A stretch of DNA of 64,000 nucleotides from Galeopsis tetrahit (lineage: Eukaryota > Streptophyta > Magnoliopsida > Lamiales > Lamiaceae): positions 70,128,670 through 70,192,669 of the forward strand of contig OY776128.1 of assembly GCA_963675135.1 (NCBI GenBank), in the 5' to 3' direction. Below, piece after piece: positions 56,001 through 64,000 of the stretch; positions within the stretch are counted from its first letter, which is position 1; every line of letters begins with the position of its first letter. A program made the translations under genes and the position numbers. The notes below the pieces were generated by a model. That model ran no database searches. It saw only the letters and a program-made list of their open reading frames with translations, and was not told the DNA's origin.

Positions 56001-58111
56001 TCAAACTATGCAAGTTATTTCGGGACGGAGGGAGTAATATTTATAGGAATGACACAAGTACACAACCCCCAAAGGATTCGTAGGTTGAGACTTGAGAAGC
56101 AGTACAGAGAGAGAGAAAGAGAGAGAGATATCCAAGTTACCTGCCCAGAAAGGAGGAACTCCACACAATAAGATATAGAGAATCACCCCAGCACTCCAAA
56201 TATCTATCTCTGGACCGTAGTTTCTCTTAAGTACCTCTGGAGCCATATAGTAAGGGCTTCCCACAATTTCAGAAAACTTCTCACCTAGAATTCATTAATG
56301 GATCAAAGAAAATATATTGATTAACAGCTAGGACCAAAACTTCTGGAGAAAGAATTAATCCGCAGCAATAATAATAGAATCATAAGGCATTCATGAGATA
56401 CAATAGCCTCAAGTACAAAAAGCAACACACATATGCACGAATGATATAGTTCATATTTTTTATATAAAAATATGAGGGTAAATTTTATGATAATAAAAAA
56501 GATATAAGATCTCGGTAAAATCTGCTTCATCAGTATATTTCTGTGTTCCGAAAACTATAGGCTTTATTTTTAACCCTAATGTGCTTAGACAAGGTTATTA
56601 GAAACAAAAATAAGAAGCGGATACCACAGAGAATAAGTGCTCAATGCAGTTTTTTTCACTGTTCTGATAAAAGGAGTAGCCTTAATACAAGTTACTTCTC
56701 ATCCATGTTAGTTAGATAGTTCATGCATCCAGGTTGCTTATTCTGGTTGTAAAGCTGTTAGATTCGGGTATCATTGTTCGAAGTTTCTAGAACAAAGAAA
56801 AAGGCCTTGATAGACACCACCAGCAAACAGAAAGATTTCCACAAGGGTAAAGGAGGTTCTTGGAGGTAACATCACTGACATTTTAGTGGTACTTTCGTGG
56901 TTGCTCATAGCATTCTGATACTATAAATACAAGGTTTGATGGACAAAGATTACAACCATGGTGTTGGATGTAATGTTTGCTGAAAGTGAAAAAAGAACCA
57001 AATTATGATCAATAATCATTGCTGCTTTTTATCAAGACCATAAATGAGAGTTCATCTATAATAGTTGGACTTCATAATTTGATCTACTGGTGCAGAATCT
57101 ATAAATAGCAATATATTTCGGATGAGATTGAGGCAATTCAAAAAGACTTATTTTGAATCAAGGGAGCTGAAGCTATGCACGTTTTATTAATAATGTAACA
57201 GAATTACAAAATCGTGCATCCTCACATTCAAATATCATGATATTATTATATAGGCATTACTTTTGGTCCATCGAGTAGAATTGACGACCCATAACTAGAA
57301 TCTCTATTCAATACACCAGCCAACTAATAACAATTAAATTACGTAGGCAAACAGACAAACACCACAACCAGATACTTCCCTACTGAAATCTGCAAAAAAG
57401 CATACATTTATGTTTTTGTACTACAGTATCCAAAAATATCAATAGCAATTAATTAAACAAGCAACTAAACTGTTTTTGCTTACCTGGCTTGAAGAAGATC
57501 GACAAGCCAAAATCAATTGCTTTAAGAGGCGAATTCTCCTTCTTATTTGCGAACAAAAAATTCTCTGGCTTCAAATCCCTATGGATCACCCCATGCTTGT
57601 GGCAAAGCTGCACAACTTCCACAATTGTCCTCATCACAGCAGCTGCGGCCCTTTCGGTGTAATGCTCACGCGCCACGATCCTATCAAACAGCTCCCCACC
57701 CTCGCACAATTCCATCACCAAATGCACTGCATTCTCGTCCTCACACGCCTCCCTGAAGCTCACGATGCTAGAATTCTTCGGCAAATGCTTCATTATCGCC
57801 ACTTCCCTTCTCACATCCTCGATATCGACAGCCGTCCGCAGCTTCCGCTTGGATATCGACTTGCAAGCGAGCAGCTCCCTCGTCTCCCGATCAATGCACA
57901 AGTAAGTGACACCAAATTCACCACGGCCAAGCTCTCTATCGATCATGTACTTCTCCTCAATGTTTTCCTTCTTTACATCTGGTAGAACAGTGATTGCTTT
58001 CTTGGAGTTCCCGGAGGTCTTTTCCTTCCGGCCGTGATCGTGGCCGGAGAAGTTGGAAGATTTGACGTCTTCTCTTGCGACAGCCGCCGGAGATCTACAG
58101 CAGTTCCCCAT
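53068..58111 (-). CDS. Calcium-dependent protein kinase, CPK13-like; last exon apparently frameshifted
   Basis: The exons are 58111-57484, 56284-56141, 55643-55491, 54833-54718, 54635-54468, 54285-54058 and 53209-53068, all with GT/AG borders. MGNCC at the start suggests myristoylation (Gly2) and palmitoylation (Cys4/5), so membrane attachment. Kinase motifs are LGRGEFGV (61-68), Lys84, HRDLKPEN (177-184), DFG (200-202) and SPYYMAPE. The autoinhibitory junction (RLKQFSMMNRFKRKAL) precedes the EF-hands DTDSDGIVSTEE, DTNGKGTLDYGE and DKDGNGFIEPDE. The fourth EF-hand should start at the last junction, but exon 7 is 142 bp where 147 bp would keep frame. Joining AAG to GACTATTAG gives a stop after about 481 residues. 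The downstream tail (TDWRKASRHYSRGRFNSLSI) is CPK13-like but out of frame. Confidence 0.88.
53524..53675. mobile_element. Small MITE (TTGTGTGAGACC ends) in kinase intron 6
   Basis: TTGTGTGAGACC and GGTCTCACACAA are inverted ends about 150 bp apart. The interior is rich in TATCACTTTT words, as in the related element at 60559-60804. Confidence 0.75.
53690..53916. mobile_element. Foldback MITE in kinase intron 6
   Basis: The left arm TTTTTGGTCTCTAAACTTAC through TTGAAGTACACTTTTAC is complemented by the right arm GTAAAAGTGTACTTCAAGGA through CTTTAGGAATCAAAAAT, around a centre with GTTGACTGATGGAGTCAAC. About 225 bp, non-coding. Confidence 0.82.
55144..55444 (+). mobile_element. 5'-truncated LINE in kinase intron 3
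   Basis: AAGTTTAGA flanks the insert on both sides (55135-55143 and 55445-55453). The insert carries a short frame ending KNRLWSWFSRK and SFRDWIVDPTKVIEG, which looks like the C-terminal end of a plant LINE reverse transcriptase. A 3' UTR with TTTCGGGTATTCATTGTACC and an A tract follow. It lies antisense to the kinase gene. Confidence 0.78.
55739..56034. mobile_element. Stowaway (mariner) MITE in kinase intron 2
   Basis: The ends CTCCCTCCGTCCCG and CGGGACGGAGGGAG are perfect inverted repeats, flanked by TA (55737-55738 and 56035-56036). 296 bp. A CCACTTTACACATCATCAAA-type unit is duplicated in tandem near 55896-55930. Confidence 0.92.
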
Positions 58112-59066
58112 CCAAATCGGGATTTAAGAAGAGTAAGCTTGGATTAACCAAAAACCCTAACTCTAAAGCAAAAGCTAGGCTTTCACATGGCCGGAAAGTG
58201 AAACCCTATCCCTATTGAGAGTAGAGTAGAGCTAATGCGAATGAATTTTCACACAGAAAGAGTGAATTTCGGTCTGTGTGTGTAGTGTGTGAGTGTGAAA
58301 AGGGAAAGGGTTTTTTTTCAGTCTGCAATTAGTGGTGGGTATGGTAACGGTTCAGATGCTTTTGTCGACAGATAATTTAACGTTTTAATTCCGTTAATTA
58401 ATTAGTAGTAATAAGAAATTCTAATGAATCACATTATTTTTTCTTTTGTCCATATACCATTTCATTTTTTTTATTTCTTTTCTAAATATTTTACTAATTT
58501 TGTACAATTTCATTATGTTCATCTTCCTCTAAAAATAATATTATTCACTATATTCTACATTCACTATTCAACCATTATTTATTTGTTCATTATATTCTAC
58601 ATGGGTTAAATTACACGTAAATAATTTTAATACAAAATACGTCTTTGTATTTGTTCCGAGTGTCGGTAAAAGATATTTTAGAAGAAAAATAAAAATGTTA
58701 CAGTTAAACTATATTCCTCTGATTTAGAAACAAAGTTATTACAAACTATTAATAAAGTGTCTATTGGTATAATTGAGATTTTAGAAACAATTTTCTATTA
58801 CGGACCAAATTACAATGTTGCTTGATTATAGGGTACATCTGTTGCATCTTACGAAAATTTTAGTTACAATCGGTCAGTTTTTTAGTTTTTTTTCCTTTTA
58901 GAAATGTTTGACCGAGATTTTTACCTCTCGCTCTATTAATTTATGAATTACTTTATTTAAACTTTCTCTATCTTAATCAAATAGTAGCTTATAGTACAAC
59001 TAAACTAAGGAATCATTGTTGATTTTTAAATTAAACACATGACATGTAGAGGAGAAACATATAGTA
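58112..59066 (-). promoter_or_regulatory. 5' UTR and promoter region of the kinase gene
   Basis: The first 200 bp upstream of the ATG (58112-58320) are probably 5' UTR. Beyond that the sequence is AT-rich, and I see no specific regulatory site I would defend. Confidence 0.45.
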
Positions 59067-59261
59067 TTCTCCGTCCAAGAAAACTAGTCTCGTTTATCTT
59101 ATATATCTCCCTTCAATCACCACTTAATTACTCAAATTGTCATCAATTTTATTCACAAACAATCACTTTATTTACAATACACTTATTTTATCTACTATAT
59201 CTACATTTTTTTAAAACATGTGCTCCACTCCAATAGGACTACATTTCATGGACGGAGAGAG
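59067..59261. mobile_element. Stowaway-like MITE
   Basis: TTCTCCGTCCAAGAAAACTA and CATTTCATGGACGGAGAGA are diverged inverted ends next to TA. About 195 bp, non-coding. Confidence 0.7.
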
Positions 59262-60369
59262 TAATATTTTTTGTGTAAATTGATTTTGAGAGTATGCATT
59301 TTGTATGAATACACTTACTAGGGAGAAAATTGTGAATTGAATACTTAATATTGCATTAAATTAAGCACTGTTTGTAAATTTGTTTGTTGATTTTTTAATT
59401 TTTGTTGGCGTATGACTGTATGAGTTCTATTTGAACGATTATTCACACTTTTTCATAGGAATACGAAATTTTGAACAACATTCATAATTCAACAGTGAAA
59501 AATGACATTGCCTCTAATTAAAATCAGACCATCAATCAACTATTCAAACACAAAAAATTAAATCGCACTTTAAGTGCCTAGGGATTCCGACATTTTTAAA
59601 TATAATTAGTGATAATAGTATTACAACTTTTATTAATTAGTATCACGTAAATTAACTGATTCAATACGACGAAAAAATTCTAATTAAAATCGGTAAATCA
59701 ATCAAATCAACAACTTGAAAACTAAAAAATTCAAGAATTTAAGCACTTGGGAAAACAAGAATACCTTTTAATATAATTAGTGATATTAGTATAACAACTT
59801 TTATAAATTAGTATCACTAGATTCACTACCATCAAACTTACGGATTTAATTATCTTTGTAACATGCAAACACATATGTTGCACCTAAGTGCCTAGACAGG
59901 CATATATATTTGGCGTAGGAGTACAAGTTAAGTTAGGCGATTTTTCATGGGAAAATGAAGCTATGCGCAACTTATAATCCGACGTTGAAAAATAACATTG
60001 CATCTAATTAAAATTGTGTCATCAATCGACGACTCAAACAAAAAAAATCGAGCACTTTAAGTGCTTAGGAAAATCCGACACTTTTTAATATAATTAGTGA
60101 TACTAGTATCACAACTTTTATTAATTAGAACTCTATCCGTCTCAAAAAAAAAAAAAAAAAGTTCATTGTTCATTTTTTTTGTTTGTCTCAATTTATAGTT
60201 CGATTTTCTTTTACTCCGACCTTTTTTTTTATCTAAAATATTATTATTTAATGATTGTTATGATTAATTTGATCATTATTTAAGGGTAAATTTTATATGT
60301 TCAAAATGCTTTATTGATTTGTGTGAAAAAAGAAAGTGGACTATTTTTTTTTAAAACAAATGGAGTATC

Positions 60370-61154
60370 AGTGACGGACTTACCCTATGCCCGGGGGCAT
60401 TGGGCCCCCACACCTTTTCATAACAATTAGTATATATAGGTTACGTAATGCTTTGGTTAATATAAATTTCAAGTGTCCGGGTGGTTCAGAATACTAGTGT
60501 TAGAGTTTTGATTTCTTTTAGGTACAAGTTCGATTCTAGTTCATAGCAATGGCTAGTCTTGGGTGAGACTGTCTCACATAATGAGATCCGTGAGACGGTC
60601 TTTATATATAAAAAGTGATAGTGTTTAAGTAAAAAAGTCATAATCACTTTTGTTAAAAATATTATCACTTTTTACTTAAACATTATCACTTTTTTACAAA
60701 CCAAAATCTAGAAAAAAAATATGGGTTATCCTACCCAAAATTTTGAAATATGGGTTAAAAGGATCCGTCTCACAGAAAAAGATCCGTGAGACAGTCTCAC
60801 ACAAATTTTTGCCTCAGCAATTAATGTTTTTCTATCTTTTATTATTCTTTATTTAGTACATAGCAAATGTTTTATTTTAGTGTTAAAATTTTGTACATTT
60901 TTTTTAACTAAAAAAAGAAAATTATAATATTAATATTTTAATAATTTCGACACTATTTTATTTCCTCACACCTGGAAGTCCATAACAATCAAAACTTCCT
61001 CCAAATATAATGATAGTCACTTGTTCAATTTAAATGAATGAAGTGAGATATATTGACAATTTTATAATAATTTTTTTTGTAAGTATAAATATTATTTTAT
61101 CTTTATATTAATGTTAATCGGGCCCCCCTACTCAAAATTTCTGGGTCCGTCATT
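60370..61154. mobile_element. hAT-type non-autonomous element (785 bp)
   Basis: A perfect 8-bp duplication GGAGTATC flanks it (60362-60369 and 61155-61162). The ends AGTGACGGAC and GTCCGTCATT are inverted, and inside both is a GGGCCCCC block (60399-60407 and 61121-61129). No transposase. A small TTGGGTGAGACTG-ended MITE is nested at 60559-60804. Confidence 0.85.
60559..60804. mobile_element. MITE (TTGKGTGAGACTGTCTCAC ends) nested in the hAT element
   Basis: The left end TTGGGTGAGACTGTCTCACA and right end GTGAGACAGTCTCACACAA are inverted, each followed inward by GATCCGTGAGAC-type words. The interior has complementary AAGTGATAGTGTTTAAGTAA and TTACTTAAACATTATCACTT. Confidence 0.8.
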
Positions 61155-61224
61155 GGAGTATCACTCCATGCAAATTTATTGATTTAACTAATTATGTGAC
61201 ATGCAAGCTATGTGTAGCACCTTA

Positions 61225-61514
61225 GGGCATGTTTGTTTTGAGATGAGAAATCCGGATTTGGGATTTCGAAACTCCAACCCCGTTATAGTTTGGGATTTTG
61301 ATTCAAGATTTCAAAATCCCACCCTATAACCCTATAAAAGTCAACTCTATAAATACCTACAAATCTTATATAAATACCTATAAAACCTATACTATAAAGT
61401 TAAATTCTACCCTACATAAATCCCAAAATAAACACAAAACATAAAAAGTATTAGGATTTTGAAATCCACTAGATTTTGAAATACGAATTTTAAAATCCCA
61501 AAACAAACATGTCC
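61225..61514. mobile_element. PIF/Harbinger (Tourist-like) MITE, 290 bp
   Basis: The ends GGGCATGTTTGTTTTGAGAT and TCCCAAAACAAACATGTCC are inverted, flanked by TTA (61222-61224 and 61515-61517). Non-coding. Confidence 0.9.
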
Positions 61515-61870
61515 TTAGTGTCGCGTCATTTAGACTAACATCTAGATTTTTATTTTTTTTTACTTTTTGATGCAAGAGCGTGCACCGGTGCACACTTTTT
61601 AATGGAAACAAAAATTTGAGAAATACTTATAATTTGTTGATGAAAAATAAGATTGCATCCAATTAAAATCGAGTCATCAATAGAGGACTCGGATGTTAAA
61701 AAAAAAAAAAAAAAAAATTGAGCATTTTAAGTGCTTAGGGGAATCTGATACCTTTTAATATAATTAGTGATACTAGTATCACAATTTTATTTAATTAGTA
61801 TCAACCCATGCAAATTTACAAATTGAATTATTCTTGTGACATTCAAACAATGCGGAGCACCTATAGTGCC

Positions 61871-63398
61871 TCACTGCCTTGGAGCAATAACTGCATTTTT
61901 AGAACATGTTTGAAAAGTGTGGGAGTTTACTCGGGGTCGGTCCTAAAAATATTTGGGTCTGATTCGAGCTTTAAAAAAAAGTCTCATCCCAACATATTTT
62001 TTATTATTTTTTATTATATACGAATTCATAAAACATAATGTAAAACAACTTTTAAAAGACTAACAATATGTATTTTTTCTCAATACTTAAAATAATACGA
62101 CAATGGTGTTCCAAGCAATCACATAAATATGATTCGTCTAACTGTTTTAGTAGCAAAAGTATTAATCAAGTTAAATAACAATAAATTAAAATATACATAT
62201 TTGATGATAAATATAAAGGGGTAATCTCAGGCCTTTGTTGAGACTTTTTTCTCCTAATTTTTTCTTCCCCTCTCCTTCACTAATTCTTGTTACTTTTTTT
62301 AGCTTCTAACTTCTCTTTATGCATCTTATATTATTAACAATTAATATACAAGAATTAAATTTTCATCTCTCTACAAGTTTAAATTTTTAGATGAAATGAA
62401 ATTATTCCATATATAGTTATATTAATATTATATATATATATATATATATATTAAAGATATTATAAAAAAATGGACCTCTAAAAAATTGAGATATTTTTGG
62501 ACCTGAATCCATCGTCTCGTTGGTCTAACATTAAGACCGGGTCTGAGTTTACTACTTAGAAGGAAAAAATATTACAGTAAAACTTAGTAAATCTAAAAGG
62601 TGTCACTTCAAAAATCATTGATTTTAAAGACACGAAATGATCGATTAATTTTATTATTGAATGTCGATATTATATGCCAAATTGAAATTATTAGAGCTGC
62701 ATTTTTCAAATATTCGTGTTAAGCGTGAGGAGTGTTACTAAGTAGAATAATTTTTTTTTTTATAGCAACACTTGTAAAGTTAAAAAATGTCACTTCAAAA
62801 ACTGAAAAGTACGGAGTATCTTATTTTTTTTGAAAACCTGAAATGACCGATTATTTTTATGAACAATGTCAGTTGATATAGACAAAATTAAAAGAAAAAA
62901 CATTATAGTAACTCTTGTAAAGCTAAAAAGTGTCACGTTGTTTGTTTTGGGATTGACCAATTCGAATTTGAGTTGACCCAATCCCAATTCAATCTCTCTC
63001 AATCCATCTTAATGCAAATACAAATCCAAATATCAATTCATCCCTATAATACATCTATTTTTATACAATCAAAATCACTCATTCTCTCTCCTAATTTCTT
63101 CTCTCTCTTACTTTTCTTTCACACACTCATTCTTTCTCCTACTTTCTTCTCTTTCTTATTTTTCTTTCACTACTAACAATAATAAAAGGGTAGGTCTCTT
63201 ATAGAATTGATTTCTTATAACAAAACTGAGTTGACCAAGTCAACTGTTTTTTTGTTTGTTACACTTTTCAATTATAATGACTTACACTTTTTAAAATAAT
63301 ATTTTAAGTTCGCAAAAACTTTTGTGCAAATAGTTTATGTGTAATTATGTGAAAATTACCCATTTTGTGTTTTCTGGGTTATATACTGTACCCGTTTC
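61871..63398. other. AT-rich intergenic region
   Basis: No gene recognised. A TA microsatellite is at 62425-62452. A phrase like GTAAANNTAAAAGGTGTCAC recurs three times near 62588, 62775 and 62918. T/C-rich tandem words (TTCTCTCTCCTANTTTCTTC) lie at 63081-63170. Confidence 0.55.
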
Positions 63399-64000
63399 AT
63401 GTTATGACCCGGAGATATCAAGCGCATCTTTCTTCTTCGCTCGCAATCGTCCCCAATTCTCAGAAACCGTCATCTCATCTCAGATATCAGATCTCACCTC
63501 CAACAAGGTGGGCAGTCGTCACCGTATTTTTCTACTTCTTGTAGCGCCGCTATGTCTTCCGTCGCCGAGCCAGTTCTATCGGCGGTGGAGATGAAGTTCA
63601 GTCGCTCTCTTCGTCGGAATCCACTTATTTATGCGTGATTTGTGTGGTTGTTTTTCTGTTGTTGTCTACACCGTCATCAGCCAAGGAATCTACTCGTGGA
63701 GATCAAGATCTGTGTTTCCCAACACTCTCTCTAGGGTTTTCTTGAATCGGATTTGAGTTTAGAATCTACGATTTGAAGATCTGAATCTGATGATTTTTAT
63801 GGCGAATAAAATCTGTTTCAAGTCGATTTCGTCTTTGGATTTCTTGTGCTTTATGTTGAGCTTGAGGTACGATTTTCATATCTTCTCTTTCGTTTCCTGT
63901 GAATAAATTCATGGTTTCTGACTAAAAATTCATATTTCATCACATGGAAATCTGCAACAGATGAAGATCTCGTATTGTTTTGTATTAATCATGACGAGAC
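63399..64000 (+). other. Possible 5' exon or 5' UTR of a gene continuing past the window
   Basis: From about 63400 the composition becomes more balanced and exon-like, with CT-rich stretches typical of plant 5' UTRs. GAGCTTGAG|GTACGATTTT at 63859-63868 looks like a splice donor. A short frame from ATG 63799 (MANKICFKSISSLDFLCFML) would run into that donor. No product can be recognised. Confidence 0.3.

Larger units (their letters stand above)
59500..61870. repeat. Degenerate tandem (satellite-like) repeat interrupted by transposons
   Basis: A core ATATAATTAGTGATACTAGT followed by TATCACAACTTTTATTAATT recurs near 59600, 59770, 60088 and 61757. It is preceded each time by AAGTGCTTAGG-type words, and TCTAATTAAAATCG and TGTGACATGCAA blocks recur between cores. 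The basic unit seems to be about 310-330 bp, with one shorter interval. A hAT element (60370-61154) and a Harbinger MITE (61225-61514) interrupt the array. No gene inside. Confidence 0.65.

Noticed and set aside
62938..63000. TTGTTTGTTTTGGGATTGACC looks like a Harbinger end
   Set aside because: No matching inverted end or TWA duplication found nearby.

Overview
The window is nuclear DNA of a flowering plant, probably a eudicot. The evidence is intron-rich genes with GT/AG junctions, plant-type gene families (a calcium-dependent protein kinase, an Alfin1-like PHD protein, a MYB-CC regulator), plant LTR retrotransposons of the Athila and SIRE types, and AT-rich spacers full of MITEs. The species cannot be named from sequence alone.

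Layout. Positions 1-8855 are most of a minus-strand Ty3/gypsy Athila-like retrotransposon whose far end lies outside the window. Its gag is split by a 1.2 kb miniature LTR element (TRIM-like) flanked by an unusual 144-bp target duplication. Positions 8.9-13.4 kb are a transposon graveyard: a Pack-MULE-like element apparently carrying exon 1 of an isovaleryl-CoA dehydrogenase gene, a short Helitron, a 400-bp foldback MITE and a Harbinger-like relic. Positions 13422-28709 are a complete, young 15.3 kb Ty1/copia element of the SIRE type on the minus strand. It has nearly identical LTRs, a 5-bp target duplication, gag, broken pol, and a very long extra reading frame (about 1576 codons with two in-frame stops) between pol and the 3' LTR.

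Four host genes follow. A class II DnaJ/HSP40 gene (29202-32849, +) starts about 490 bp from the copia LTR. An Alfin1-like PHD-finger gene (38718-42308, +) and a MYB-CC (GARP) transcription factor gene (42965-44279, +) lie head to tail. A calcium-dependent protein kinase of the CPK13 type (53068-58111, -) has a last exon that appears to lack five bases, which would destroy the fourth EF-hand. The genes encode unrelated housekeeping or regulatory functions and show no sign of acting as a cluster.

Spacers and introns hold many non-autonomous elements with clear termini and target duplications: PIF/Harbinger (TWA), Stowaway/mariner (TA), hAT (8 bp), CACTA (3 bp), MULE (9 bp), and 5'-truncated LINEs with poly(A) tails. 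The strongest unexplained signals are a 12-base motif (TCAGNAGASTTG) scattered at least fifteen times through LTRs, gag, pol and extra ORF of the copia element, the long extra ORF itself, and a MULE foldback whose arms are built from short minisatellite units. The far right end (63.4-64 kb) may hold the 5' exon of another gene. All intron-exon models were made by eye from splice signals and family conservation.
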